Shown here: positions 17,425-26,576 of the stretch, one piece after another
How the letters are laid out: each line of letters begins with the position of its first letter
Position numbering within the stretch: the stretch's first letter is position 1
NCBI GenBank assembly: GCA_964343305.1
Contig: CAYFJO010000097.1
Span: 1-28,323, forward strand
Origin: CAYFJO01 sp964343305
Lineage (GTDB): Bacteria > Planctomycetota > Planctomycetia > Pirellulales > Pirellulaceae
Reading direction: 5' to 3'
DNA length: 28,323 bases
The notes under the pieces: model-generated
Database searches by the model: none
Seen by the model: the letters and a program-made list of their open reading frames with translations, nothing else
What the model was told of the DNA's origin: nothing
Program-made: the position numbers and the translations under genes

Positions 17425-18489
17425 ATGGCGAAAAAGACAACGAAGAAAAAAGCGGCCTCGAAGATGCAGCCTGTTACAAACGAACAGTCGGACAACGATG
17501 ATTTTCCGATAGAATCGCTGGAAGACGTGCGAAAACTGTTTTCGTCGATCGGCAACCGATGCCGTGCGATGGTGCAGGGACGCGACGACACGATCGCGCT
17601 GGTGTTGATCGCGCTGCTGGCCGATGGACACGTGTTGCTCGAAGATCACCCAGGTTCGGGAAAGACAACGCTGGCCAAAGCACTCGGTGAAAGCGTCAAA
17701 CGGACACAGGCAGATCATTATGCTCCGATGCGGCGCGTCCAGTTTACGCCCGACTTGTTGCCGTCAGACATCACTGGCGGCATGGTTTTCGACACCGATT
17801 CGAGGCAGTTTGAATTTCGCCCCGGTCCGATTTTTGCCAACATGGTGCTGGCCGACGAAATCAATCGCACGAGCCCAAAAGTTCAGGCGGCGCTGCTCGA
17901 AGCGATGGCTGAAAAACAAATCACGGTCGACAACGACAGCCACCAACTCGAAGACCTTTTCTTTGTCATCGCAACGCAGAACCCAGTCGACCTGGCTGGC
18001 ACATATCCGTTACCACGGGCTCAGCTCGACCGGTTTCTGTTCAAAATAAAAACGACCTACTTGTCGAAAGAACACGAGATGGAAGTGCTTTCGAAGTGGA
18101 AAGCAGCCCGACAAAAGCCGCCGACGTTTTCCGTCGCGCCGGAGACGATCGTGACCGCACGAAACCTCGTCCAGGAAGAGGTGCGATGTTCGACAACCAT
18201 TCACGAAGTTTTGGCCGACATCGCTGTGAAGCTCCGCAAGGATCCGCGTGTCGAGTTGGCGATTTCGACTCGATCGTTAGTGCTGGCCATTCCCGCCCTG
18301 CAATCTCGCGCCATGATGCACGGCCGCGATTATGTGTCGCCAAAGGATGTCAAAGCGCTGGCACAGCCTTTGTTCAGCCATCGCATGGTTTTGACGCCGG
18401 GATGTAAAGATCCCGATGGGGTATTGGAAGAATGTGTTGCACCAGTGATTGAAGCAGCGACACGAACCACGCTAACCGCAAGCGCGTAA
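17425..18489 (+). CDS. MoxR-family AAA+ ATPase
   Basis: The product has 354 residues. The ATG at 17425 has AGGAG 7 bases upstream (17413-17417); the in-frame TTG just before it is ignored. The first 30 residues are Lys-rich and variable. The Walker A motif is DHPGSGKTTLAKAL, Walker B is MVLADEINR, followed by the MoxR text SPKVQAALLEAMAEKQ, then FFVIATQNPVDLAGTYPLPRAQLDRF with sensor 1 and the arginine finger region. A C-terminal lid covers about residues 245-350 (STRSLVLAIPALQSRA). Length fits the family (about 320-350). MoxR ATPases act as chaperone-like ATPases for partner membrane or VWA proteins; the DUF58 and transglutaminase proteins encoded just upstream are the probable partners. It lies 42 bases after the giant gene. 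Confidence 0.93.
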   Translation: MAKKTTKKKAASKMQPVTNEQSDNDDFPIESLEDVRKLFSSIGNRCRAMVQGRDDTIALVLIALLADGHVLLEDHPGSGKTTLAKALGESVKRTQADHYAPMRRVQFTPDLLPSDITGGMVFDTDSRQFEFRPGPIFANMVLADEINRTSPKVQAALLEAMAEKQITVDNDSHQLEDLFFVIATQNPVDLAGTYPLPRAQLDRFLFKIKTTYLSKEHEMEVLSKWKAARQKPPTFSVAPETIVTARNLVQEEVRCSTTIHEVLADIAVKLRKDPRVELAISTRSLVLAIPALQSRAMMHGRDYVSPKDVKALAQPLFSHRMVLTPGCKDPDGVLEECVAPVIEAATRTTLTASA

Positions 18490-18502
18490 AGGAAAATAAG
18501 TC

Positions 18503-20641
18503 GTGGTAATCTGGTTCGACACCATCATACGCCGTCGTGTGGGGATCGTGATACTGGTCGTTGTGTCGATTGTTGGCGCGGTTGGTGTCGCTTACGTTCG
18601 CGCCTGGCTGCGAGATCCAATTCTAGCGGAATATCCCGACTGTCCCTTCCCGCACGTGCCGGACGATTTCCCTAAAATCATTCCGATGGACGAGCCACCA
18701 CCAAAGTCCGAAAAGGAAGCATACGATGCTTATTGGAAGCTGCGCAGAGAGGTGAACCAATACAAAAACGCAGAAGGCGCGATGAAGGATGCGACGAAGG
18801 ATGAGCGCGAGGCATATCGTTTGGCGATCTTGGAGGAAGAGTATGTACAAGCACGTGAGTTAGTGGTGAAAGCACTTAAGGAAGATCCAGAGTCGGTGCC
18901 TGCCCGATTTGTGCTAGGTATGATCGAGCATCAAGGCGAAGGCAATTTTCCGCGTGCTCTCTTTTTGTTTCGGAAAATCCGTCATGAAATGCATCACCGC
19001 GGTGTCAAGAAACCCAATGACGAAATTGCGCGTGAGTGGTATCTGCGAGTGCTCCATCGCGAGATGTGGGTCCTGGACAACATGACGCGGAATGACGAGG
19101 TGCTTCGTATTGTTGATTTGATTGAGTCAGTTTACGCGCCATATGAGTGGAAACGGGTTTGGCCATTGATTCGTGCTCAGCGATACGACGAAGCACGCAA
19201 GTGGTTAGAGAAAGCCGAAGAGCGTGGAACCTATCGGGATCGCTTGATGAATTCACGGATGACGCTTGAACATGAATTGGGGCGGCGCGAAGAGGCCTAT
19301 TTGGCGGGCAAAAAGTATGTGGAGACAATCCCAGATAGCCAAGTTGGCTGGTCGAATCACTCGGAGCATTGTGCGTGCAGTTTTCGGTTTGAGGAAATGG
19401 AAGAGGCCATGTGGAAGTCGGCACGTTCCAAGAGCGGAACGTTCTACGGCAGCCCTTATACTTATCTTTCATCAATGCTGGCCTCAAAGGGACAACTTGC
19501 GGAAGCCTGGGACGCGCTTAAGAAAGCCCAAATCGAACGTCGCGAGCGCGATGCCTACACGTTGGTGATGGATCAGTACAAGTTTGATCGGGCCGCCGCT
19601 TCCGTACTTTTTCTTTTGGGCCACGGTCAAGATGCGTTGCGATTGACGCGCCGTTCCGTCGAGCGTCCTAGACGCAGCAGCACATCTTCGAGCGCGCGGG
19701 ATCTCGCGTTTTCGAGCCGCACGTATCTTTGGTTTATCACTCGAAATCGACAGCATGAATTGAAAGAAGTCGCAACGGCTGGCGGTGAGATGGCCGAAGA
19801 AGTGGCAGCCGAGCAACGCCGTTTGAAGCTAGAAGCATGGACACTAGAACGCCAGATTTCGGCACTACTGGTGGATGAAGAGCTTTTGATAAAGATTCTC
19901 CGCCCTTATTATCCAGGCGCGCCATCGCCCGGAACACTATTTTCGTCTGATCTCATCCGTTTGCTGCCGGATGGTGTTGCACGCGAATCGATTCGTCATG
20001 CACGGGAAGCAGAGTCGCACAAGGCCGCACCACCCTATTTCGACGCTTTGGATGCCGAACTGGCGTGGCGCGATGGGCGATATGACGATGCTGCGAAGCT
20101 GGCGAAAAAGGCGAAAGAGAATTTGTCGCAAAAGTATGAACGTTGTTTGTGGTCGCGCGTTGCAGTCGTCGCAGCCGATTCGATGCGACGGCTGGGGAAG
20201 TTCGACGAGGCCATGCCACTTTATGACCAGGCGCTGTCCGAGTGTCCTGCCGTTTTTCGTTTGCTTGATGTGGCGATTCCGATTGTCATCGCGGAAGACG
20301 GACAACCGCTGTCGAAGAGATGGTCGCGGCTGATTTTAAACTCGCCGCGTTTCGTAGGTCATCCGAAAGGATTTCTGGTCGTGCTGCGGGCGACGAATGA
20401 TGACTTGAGTTTCGAATTTTTTCGCCCGGAGAATGTTCGTTACTGCCAAGACACGATTGTGATGCAAGAAGTTGAAGACGAGCGTTTGGCGTTCGCAACC
20501 CGCCGACTCATTGCACGGATCATATCACCGCAACTCGACCTGACCATCGCTGACATCAACTCGCTCGAAAACGGACTCTATTCCATTCCTTCGTCTAGCG
20601 AAACAGATCGCTTGTTACGCCTCGCAACACCAAAAGACTGA
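18503..20641 (+). CDS. Membrane-anchored TPR-like protein of unknown function
   Basis: The product has 712 residues and starts with GTG at 18503, with AGGA about 9 bases upstream and only 13 bases after the MoxR stop. Residues 12-31 are one membrane segment (VGIVILVVVSIVGAVGVAYV). The rest is largely helical with TPR-like pairs, for example ARELVVKALKEDPESVPARFVLGMIEHQ, YDEARKWLEKAEERG, and YDDAAKLAKKAKENLSQKYERCLW followed by FDEAMPLYDQALSECP. No catalytic motif was recognised. The arrangement suggests an extracytoplasmic scaffold tethered to the membrane, working with the surface transglutaminase cluster; TPR proteins often accompany MoxR/DUF58 loci. It converges with ppk2. Confidence 0.7.
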   Translation: MVIWFDTIIRRRVGIVILVVVSIVGAVGVAYVRAWLRDPILAEYPDCPFPHVPDDFPKIIPMDEPPPKSEKEAYDAYWKLRREVNQYKNAEGAMKDATKDEREAYRLAILEEEYVQARELVVKALKEDPESVPARFVLGMIEHQGEGNFPRALFLFRKIRHEMHHRGVKKPNDEIAREWYLRVLHREMWVLDNMTRNDEVLRIVDLIESVYAPYEWKRVWPLIRAQRYDEARKWLEKAEERGTYRDRLMNSRMTLEHELGRREEAYLAGKKYVETIPDSQVGWSNHSEHCACSFRFEEMEEAMWKSARSKSGTFYGSPYTYLSSMLASKGQLAEAWDALKKAQIERRERDAYTLVMDQYKFDRAAASVLFLLGHGQDALRLTRRSVERPRRSSTSSSARDLAFSSRTYLWFITRNRQHELKEVATAGGEMAEEVAAEQRRLKLEAWTLERQISALLVDEELLIKILRPYYPGAPSPGTLFSSDLIRLLPDGVARESIRHAREAESHKAAPPYFDALDAELAWRDGRYDDAAKLAKKAKENLSQKYERCLWSRVAVVAADSMRRLGKFDEAMPLYDQALSECPAVFRLLDVAIPIVIAEDGQPLSKRWSRLILNSPRFVGHPKGFLVVLRATNDDLSFEFFRPENVRYCQDTIVMQEVEDERLAFATRRLIARIISPQLDLTIADINSLENGLYSIPSSSETDRLLRLATPKD

Positions 20642-20652
20642 GTTGTTGCCTG

Positions 20653-20715
20653 CCGTAGTGGAACTCGCCAGAGTTCCTTCCCTATGAAAAGGAATTCTGG
20701 CGAATTCCACTACGG
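20653..20715. repeat. Double nested palindrome between convergent genes
   Basis: Two 25-base halves (20653-20677 and 20691-20715) are inverted copies with two differences, separated by 13 bases. Each half is also a hairpin by itself: GGAACTC-GCCA-GAGTTCC on the left and GGAATTC-TGGC-GAATTCC on the right. The two differences are a paired C/G to T/A change, so both inner stems stay perfect. The element lies in the 136-base gap between the TPR gene and ppk2 and could end transcription from both sides, but it has no clear T-run. Possibly a REP-like or MITE-like dispersed element. Confidence 0.8.
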
Positions 20716-20777
20716 TCAATTCTCATCTGCCGCTCGCCTTAGATGGGACTAGAATCCCAATTTGACAACTGCGGGGT

Positions 20778-21701
20778 TCAACACAGATCTGGTACAAACG
20801 TCTGGTCGGCTTTCGGTGGGCGCATGTAGCCTTTTGAGTCCTGGCGAGGTGGCAGGTCCATTGGTTCCCGCGATAGGTCCTCGTACGGGATCACACTCAA
20901 CAAATGTGCAATACAGTTTAGCCGCGCGCGTTTCTTGCTGTCTCCCTCGACAACGTACCACGGAGCCTGTTTGATGTCCGTGTAGTCGAACATTTCGTCT
21001 TTGGCTCGCGAATACTCGACCCATTTGGCACGCGACTCCAAATCGATCGGACTCAGCTTCCAGCGTTTCGTTGGCTCGCGAATACGTTTTTGGAAACGGC
21101 GCTCTTGCTCATCGGCGCTGATCGAGAACCAGTACTTGATCAAGATGATTCCGGAACGGATCAGCATTCGTTCGAACGATGGGCAGGAGTGCAGAAAATC
21201 TCGATATTCATCATCCGTGCAGAAACCCATCACGCGTTCGACGCCGGCGCGGTTGTACCAGCTTCGATCAAACAGCACCATTTCGCCGGCGGCGGGCAGG
21301 TGAGGTACGTAGCGTTGAAAATACCATTGGGATCGTTCGCGCTCGGTAGGCGTACCCAGCGCGACCACTCGACAAACGCGAGGGCTTAGCCGTTCGGTGA
21401 TCCGTTTAATCACGCCGCCCTTGCCCGCCGCATCCCGGCCTTCGAAAATGACCACAACCTTCAAGCCCTTGGTTTTGATCCACTCTTGCAGTTTGACGAG
21501 TTCTACTTGCAGCTTGGCCAGTTCCTCTTCGTAAAGTCTTTTGTCGATTTTTCTCGACTTCGCGGGCTCGTCGACCAGCAACGGCTGATCAACTTTTAGG
21601 CCGTCGCTGGAAGCGACATCGGGCCGCCCGTTGTCGTTGGCGCCGGGCGAGGTCGTCGGTTCCTGAATTTCTGAATCGTCGGCAGAGTTCTTTGTCGACA
21701 C
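20778..21701 (-). CDS. ppk2: Polyphosphate kinase 2 (PPK2)
   Basis: The product has 307 residues from a GTG at 21699-21701. GGGA lies 8 bases before it, whereas an in-frame TTG two codons earlier lies too close to that site. The first 50 residues are variable and polar. The kinase follows: Walker A GRDAAGKGG at residues 88-96, TERERSQWYFQRYVPHLPAAGE (lid region), Walker B MVLFDRSWYNRAGVERVMGF, then KRWKLSPIDLESRAKW and APWYVVEGDSKKRARLN. These match the single-domain PPK2 family, which phosphorylates nucleoside di- or monophosphates with polyphosphate or runs in reverse. The LSP(I/M)D-type segment suggests the class that uses GDP or ADP, but class cannot be settled by eye. It is the last gene of the polyphosphate operon, 46 bases after the phosphate transporter. 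Confidence 0.93.
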   Translation of the reverse strand: MSTKNSADDSEIQEPTTSPGANDNGRPDVASSDGLKVDQPLLVDEPAKSRKIDKRLYEEELAKLQVELVKLQEWIKTKGLKVVVIFEGRDAAGKGGVIKRITERLSPRVCRVVALGTPTERERSQWYFQRYVPHLPAAGEMVLFDRSWYNRAGVERVMGFCTDDEYRDFLHSCPSFERMLIRSGIILIKYWFSISADEQERRFQKRIREPTKRWKLSPIDLESRAKWVEYSRAKDEMFDYTDIKQAPWYVVEGDSKKRARLNCIAHLLSVIPYEDLSREPMDLPPRQDSKGYMRPPKADQTFVPDLC

Positions 21702-21747
21702 GATCAAATTCCCTTCGGTTAACGTGCGTTGAATTTGTGTGGTTGGA

Positions 21748-23451
21748 TTATGACGAAACGGTTACCGCTTCTTCCGTCGCCTCGGACGCCGGCTCGAGTT
21801 GAAGAAATTCCATATCGGTCTTGACGACGACTTTGGCGATTCGTTTGGCAAAGTAGTACATGCGTTTTAGGTATTCAATGATTTCCGATTCCAGGCGAAA
21901 TGCCGCCAGACGATTGGGTTCGTCGGCCGAAAGCCGTCGCGACAGATGTTCTTCGGCAGCATCGCCGAGGCCGCTGATTTCGGCCTTTGCCGACAGAACT
22001 TCTTCGGCCAGGTCTCGGTCGTTGGCGACCAGTGCCTCAATCGCATGTTCGACACTCCAACATACCTTATCGTGAAACGAATTCAGGATCTCCCGCGTTT
22101 TTTCGCTGATTTCGAGATGGTCCTTCAGCCGCTCTCGGCCGGTTGCGACCAGGTTGGTTTCGATCATGTCGCCGATGCTTTCCATATAGTTCGCGGCTGA
22201 CAGGTAATCGTGTAGCAACTCCGATTGCCGGCCACTCAGGTTTTCCTGTGACAATCGGCCGAGGTACGTCACGATGGCACCGTGCAAGGAATCGACCTCG
22301 TTGTCCATTTTCTCCAGCGCATCAAGCTCCGGCTCAGTGCCCCGGATGACAGTCGACAGGGCGCCTTGCACCATCAACAGTGCCGCGGCACCGAGTCGAC
22401 CGAGTTCCATTCGCACAATGTCCATCGCCAGCGACGGTGTTTTCAGCAGCAAAGCATCAAGGTATTTCGGTCGCGCCAAGTCTGGTTCCGCTTCGGGTCT
22501 GTCGGGAACGAGATAGATGACCAGCGCCGCCATTGGTGTTGTGAGCCAAATGAAAATCAGCGTGTTCGAGATATTGAACAACGTATGTGCGTTGGCGATC
22601 TGGCGTGGTGTATCACCAAGTCCACCGACGAGCCAGGCGAGGTAACCAATAAAGGGCAGCCAAATCACGACGCCCGCCACGTTAAAAAAAACGTGAACCA
22701 GCGACGCTCGGACCGCTTCGCGCGGTTTGCCGATCGAGGCCAACATGGCCGTCACGCACGTGCCGATATTGGCACCAAAGACGAGCGCGATGCCGGCTTC
22801 CAGCGAAATGAATCCTTGTCCCGCCAATACGATGATAATACCGGTAGTGGCTGAGGAACTTTGGACGACCGCCGTGAAGCCAGCCGCGACGAGAATCCCC
22901 CATAGTGGATTGTCCATCTGCCGCATCATGTCGATGAATGGCTGGTAGTCGCGCAGCGGTTTGGTGCCGTCGCTCATCACTTGCATGCCGAAGAAAATCA
23001 AGCCCAGGCCCATGACCATATGGCCATAGTGTTTCAGTTTTTCATTCTTGCTGCAGAACAACAGCGCAAAACCGGCGGCAACCATTAGCAACGCAACCTT
23101 GGTAATCTTGAAAGCGATGATCTGTGCCGTGATTGTGGTGCCGATGTTGGCCCCCATGATGACGCCAATCGATTGTGTCAAGTTCATCAGCCCTGCGGAG
23201 ATGAAACCGACAACAAGCACCGTTGTCACCGACGACGATTGAATCACCGACGTGACGAACGCTCCGGCAAACGCGCCCGTGAATCGATTGGTCGTCAGTT
23301 TGGCCAGCACCTTTTTCATGCCGTTGCCAGCGACCAGCTTGAGTGCATCGGACATCTGGTCCATGCCGAACAGGAAGAGTGCCAGGCCACCGGCCAGGTA
23401 CATCAGAATCGTTCCGACATCCAGGGAGTCGGTCGTGTCGGCAAACAACAT
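21748..23451 (-). CDS. Na+/phosphate cotransporter with PhoU-like domain
   Basis: The product has 567 residues. The N-terminal about 330 residues hold two inverted Na/Pi-cotransporter repeats, each with the QSSS phosphate/sodium site: VIQSSSVTT (71-74) and VVQSSSATT (197-200). They are accompanied by GANIGTTITA and GANIGTCVTA and about eight to nine membrane segments. Residues about 355-555 are helical and PhoU-like (MDNEVDSLHGAIVTYLGRL, LHDYLSAANYMESIGDMIE). This is the NptA/YjbB plan of bacterial SLC34-type carriers, which can import phosphate or, as reported for YjbB, export it. The ATG has GGAG 8 bases upstream. It sits between CHAD and ppk2, pointing to phosphate supply or release tied to polyphosphate turnover. 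Confidence 0.92.
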   Translation of the reverse strand: MLFADTTDSLDVGTILMYLAGGLALFLFGMDQMSDALKLVAGNGMKKVLAKLTTNRFTGAFAGAFVTSVIQSSSVTTVLVVGFISAGLMNLTQSIGVIMGANIGTTITAQIIAFKITKVALLMVAAGFALLFCSKNEKLKHYGHMVMGLGLIFFGMQVMSDGTKPLRDYQPFIDMMRQMDNPLWGILVAAGFTAVVQSSSATTGIIIVLAGQGFISLEAGIALVFGANIGTCVTAMLASIGKPREAVRASLVHVFFNVAGVVIWLPFIGYLAWLVGGLGDTPRQIANAHTLFNISNTLIFIWLTTPMAALVIYLVPDRPEAEPDLARPKYLDALLLKTPSLAMDIVRMELGRLGAAALLMVQGALSTVIRGTEPELDALEKMDNEVDSLHGAIVTYLGRLSQENLSGRQSELLHDYLSAANYMESIGDMIETNLVATGRERLKDHLEISEKTREILNSFHDKVCWSVEHAIEALVANDRDLAEEVLSAKAEISGLGDAAEEHLSRRLSADEPNRLAAFRLESEIIEYLKRMYYFAKRIAKVVVKTDMEFLQLEPASEATEEAVTVSS

Positions 23452-23468
23452 GTTTCATACTCCGCACA

Positions 23469-23486
23469 GTTCGCCAAATGGCGAAC
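23469..23486. repeat. Perfect hairpin between CHAD and phosphate transporter genes
   Basis: GTTCGCCA and TGGCGAAC flank AA: an 8-base-pair stem with a tight loop in the 54-base gap, 17 bases before the transporter start on the minus strand. No T-run follows. It could be an mRNA-processing or stabilising structure, or a dispersed palindrome. Confidence 0.6.
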
Positions 23487-23505
23487 GATCAATGGGCTCG
23501 CCAAA

Positions 23506-24432
23506 TCACACCTTGATCGCGATAACCTCATCGAATTTTTCTTGAAGTTTGTTTCGACGCTTCGCCGTCCACCACTCGTTGAACTCGTTGTACGATTGCT
23601 CTAGCAATGTCTGTTCGTGACTTAGCATTTCGTTTAAGTATTCGATTTCGTTTCGATCGCCGTCCGCTTCTTCGATCCAACGGCGGATGCGTGCCCTCGC
23701 CGCGGCGTGATCGTTGATCGTTCCAAGCTGGTCCTGCAACGTCTCAAGATTCGGATAAATGTCTTGCCGAATGTTGACTGGGAAGGCTCCGGCCAGCAGC
23801 TCCAATGCGTAACGCAATTTTTTTCCATCGATGCGAAACTGATGAAGTTGTTCCACCTTGCTCAGATCCGCGTCAGCCGATTCGAAGAATTCGTCCAAAA
23901 CTGGTCGCAGATGCGCTGGCGCCCATTGTCCGAATCGTGGTTTTTTTGACTTCAGTTTCTTGCCGCGAAGTCGCACGCGATTCAACAATCTGGCAATTTT
24001 GCGATCGAAACGGTTCTTGCGTCTCAAGCGGTCGTAAACCGAACGAATCGGGTTCTGCGCCTCGACGCGATTGGCTTGAACGCGTTTCAACAGTTGTGCT
24101 GCCGCTGGAGTGTCCTTGTCTTGCTTCAAACGCCGCGCAAAAACATCGTCGTCGCGCGCATCGTTGCTCGCGCCGCGAATGCGTTTCAGTTGTTTGTCGA
24201 TCCAGGCGGCTCGCCATTCCGGCAGCAATTCCCAGTACATCTCGATCGCGGCCTGTGCCCGGCGCGACCAGACGCGTACGTCGTGTACATGCTCGATGTC
24301 CTCGTCCGATTTTTTGGCGGCCAGCGGCAAATAGTATTGCACTGGTTCCAGCCGTGCTTGCAAGCTTCGTTTTGCCACATCGACCACGGGTTCATCCGGG
24401 TCGGCTTCGATCCATTTCACTGCGTGTGCCAC
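23506..24432 (-). CDS. CHAD domain protein (polyphosphate-binding)
   Basis: The product has 308 residues with a GTG start at 24430-24432. The CHAD hallmarks are the conserved His in two helical halves: IEHVHDVRVWSRRAQAAIEMY (His48, His50) and EQLHQFRIDGKKLRYALELL (His197), surrounded by many Arg and Lys (RLRRKNRFDRK, RLRGKKLKSKK). Family knowledge: CHAD domains form a basic helical pore that binds polyphosphate and are often encoded near PPK genes. Here it is directly between ppk1 (18 bases upstream) and the phosphate carrier. There is no CYTH domain or signal peptide, so it is a stand-alone cytoplasmic protein that probably sits on polyphosphate granules (inference). Confidence 0.9.
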   Translation of the reverse strand: MAHAVKWIEADPDEPVVDVAKRSLQARLEPVQYYLPLAAKKSDEDIEHVHDVRVWSRRAQAAIEMYWELLPEWRAAWIDKQLKRIRGASNDARDDDVFARRLKQDKDTPAAAQLLKRVQANRVEAQNPIRSVYDRLRRKNRFDRKIARLLNRVRLRGKKLKSKKPRFGQWAPAHLRPVLDEFFESADADLSKVEQLHQFRIDGKKLRYALELLAGAFPVNIRQDIYPNLETLQDQLGTINDHAAARARIRRWIEEADGDRNEIEYLNEMLSHEQTLLEQSYNEFNEWWTAKRRNKLQEKFDEVIAIKV

Positions 24433-24450
24433 TCGGTTGCCTTTCTTACG

Positions 24451-26562
24451 TTAGTCATTCTCTACCGATCGATGTGGTTCAAAGGTCGTCGCTCGTGTTT
24501 GTTCTTTTTGCTCGTCCACGTCACAGGCAAGTTGATACAGGTGTTCTTGATTGCGATGGCGTTGCCGTTTGCTCTTCGACTTCAGCCGCCGATAACCGCC
24601 GCTGGATGTTAACTTGCGACCTTTCACATTGTCCTGCGAGTAGGACTTTAAAACGTTAATCAATCGTTCGCGCAGATGCGGGTCGTCGACAGGCACGAGC
24701 AATTCGACGCGCTTGTCCAGGTTGCGAGGCATCCAGTCCGCACTGGAAATGAAAACCAGTTCGTCACCGCCGTGATGGAAATACATGATGCGGCTGTGCT
24801 CTAGGTAGCGGTCGATGATGCTGACGACATTGATGTTGTCGCTAACATTTTTCACTCCGGGACGCAGGCAGCAGATGCCGCGAATATTCAGATCGATTTC
24901 AACACCCGCTTGCGAGGCCTTGTACAGCGCCTCGATCACCTTCGGATCAGCCAGCGAATTGAGTTGGGCCATGATCGACGCGGGTTGACCTTGCTGTTTG
25001 CGCTGAGTTTCCGCTTCGATGAGTTCCAGCACGCGATCGCGAATGCCGATGGGGGCCATCTCGATTTTGCGGAATTGTTGCGGTTGTGAGTAACCACAAA
25101 TGGCGTTGAAGAACGCGGTGGCATCGGCCGCCAATTCCGAACTGCACGTCATCAAACTGGTATCGGTGTACAGCTTTGCGGTCACTTCGTTGTAGTTGCC
25201 GGTACCAAAGTGGACGTAACGGCGGATTCCGTGCGTCTCGCGGCGGATGATGATGCACACCTTGGCGTGCGTCTTGAGCCCCTTCACGCCGTAGATCACT
25301 TGAACGCCGGCATGCTCCAGCTCCTTGGCCCATTCGATGTTGCGGGCTTCGTCGAAGCGGGCCTTCAGCTCGACGATCGCAGTCACGTGTTTTCCTAGAT
25401 CCGCGGCACGACGAAGTGCGGCGACGATTGGACTGTTGCGGCTGGTGCGATACAAAATGATTTTGATCGCCAGCACGTCGGCATCCTCGGCCGCCTCTTC
25501 GATCAATCGCACCACCGGCTCGAAGCTTTCGTAGGGCACGTACAGCAGCACGTCCTTCTGTTGCAGCACGTCGAACATGCTCGACCGCAGATCGACATCA
25601 GGCGAAGGACGCGGAGTCCACGTTTCGTATTTCAATTCGTCGAAGCCCGGCAAGCCCGCCAGACGCATAAACGCCGACAAGTCCAACGGCCCGCGGATGC
25701 GGTACGTGTCATCGTCCGGCACATGGAGTGCGGACTGCAGGAATTCGAGCGTTGACTTGCTCGCCTTGTCAGCGATTTCCAATCGCACACAGTGACTTTG
25801 CTTTCGCGCGTCGAGCACCTTTTCCATGCCGGCCAGCAAATCGGCCGCCATGTCTTCGCGAACGCTCAAGTCGGCATTGCGCGTGATACGAAACGGTACG
25901 CTTTCGGCGATCTCTTCGCCAGGGAAGAATCGATCAATGAAGAAGCTCACTGCGTCTTCAAGCAAGACGAAGTCGTAACCGTTATTGGAAGGCAGGGTGA
26001 TAAAGCGATTCGCATTTCGTGCCAAAGGAATGATGGCCATGCGAGGCTCTTCGTCGTCGCTCGTCGGTTTCAGACGCACACAGACGTTCATCGATTGATT
26101 CGCGATTACTGGAAACTCATCCGACGCGCTGACGGCCATCGGCGTCTGGACCGCGAAGATCTCGTTCTCGAAAACGTGTTCCACCGCGGCAAACTGTTGT
26201 GCATTCAAATTGTGAGCGCGAATTCGGCAAACACCGGCTTCGGCCAGCGATTGTTCCAGACTTCCTTTGAAGCAGGCATATTGGTCTAACACCATCTGGT
26301 GCATGCGACGGCTAATGGCATCAAGCTGCTCTTGCGGTGTCATCCCGGCAGGATCGCATTTCGTGCTGCCTTCGTCGCACAACATCTGCAGGCCGCCAAC
26401 GCGGACCATGAAAAACTCGTCGAGGTTCGATGCGGTGATCGCAAGAAACTTGAGCCGCTCCAAGAGCGGAATGCTCTCGTCGTTTGCTTCGTCGAGTACA
26501 CGTTGGTTGAATTCCAGCCAGCTCAATTCGCGATTGATGTACATGGATGATTTGAGGGACAT
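24451..26562 (-). CDS. ppk1: Polyphosphate kinase 1 (PPK1)
   Basis: The product has 703 residues from the ATG at 26560-26562, which has GGAG 6 bases upstream. A longer in-frame start at 26607 would translate the intergenic palindrome and is rejected. The N-domain opens with YINRELSWLEFNQRVLDEA and FLAITASNLDEFFMVRVGG. The C-domains carry both catalytic histidines: His432 in GLKTHAKVCIIIR (autophosphorylated; matches E. coli His435) and His589 in YLEHSRIMYF (matches His592), plus HFGTGNYNE and SADWMPRNLDKRVELL. The length matches the family (about 690-720). It makes long-chain polyphosphate from ATP reversibly. A basic tail (RRLKSKSKRQRHRN) follows the last conserved segment. It is cotranscribed with the ppx-like gene upstream and CHAD downstream. 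Confidence 0.97.
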   Translation of the reverse strand: MSLKSSMYINRELSWLEFNQRVLDEANDESIPLLERLKFLAITASNLDEFFMVRVGGLQMLCDEGSTKCDPAGMTPQEQLDAISRRMHQMVLDQYACFKGSLEQSLAEAGVCRIRAHNLNAQQFAAVEHVFENEIFAVQTPMAVSASDEFPVIANQSMNVCVRLKPTSDDEEPRMAIIPLARNANRFITLPSNNGYDFVLLEDAVSFFIDRFFPGEEIAESVPFRITRNADLSVREDMAADLLAGMEKVLDARKQSHCVRLEIADKASKSTLEFLQSALHVPDDDTYRIRGPLDLSAFMRLAGLPGFDELKYETWTPRPSPDVDLRSSMFDVLQQKDVLLYVPYESFEPVVRLIEEAAEDADVLAIKIILYRTSRNSPIVAALRRAADLGKHVTAIVELKARFDEARNIEWAKELEHAGVQVIYGVKGLKTHAKVCIIIRRETHGIRRYVHFGTGNYNEVTAKLYTDTSLMTCSSELAADATAFFNAICGYSQPQQFRKIEMAPIGIRDRVLELIEAETQRKQQGQPASIMAQLNSLADPKVIEALYKASQAGVEIDLNIRGICCLRPGVKNVSDNINVVSIIDRYLEHSRIMYFHHGGDELVFISSADWMPRNLDKRVELLVPVDDPHLRERLINVLKSYSQDNVKGRKLTSSGGYRRLKSKSKRQRHRNQEHLYQLACDVDEQKEQTRATTFEPHRSVEND

Positions 26563-26576
26563 GTTTGTCTCCACTT

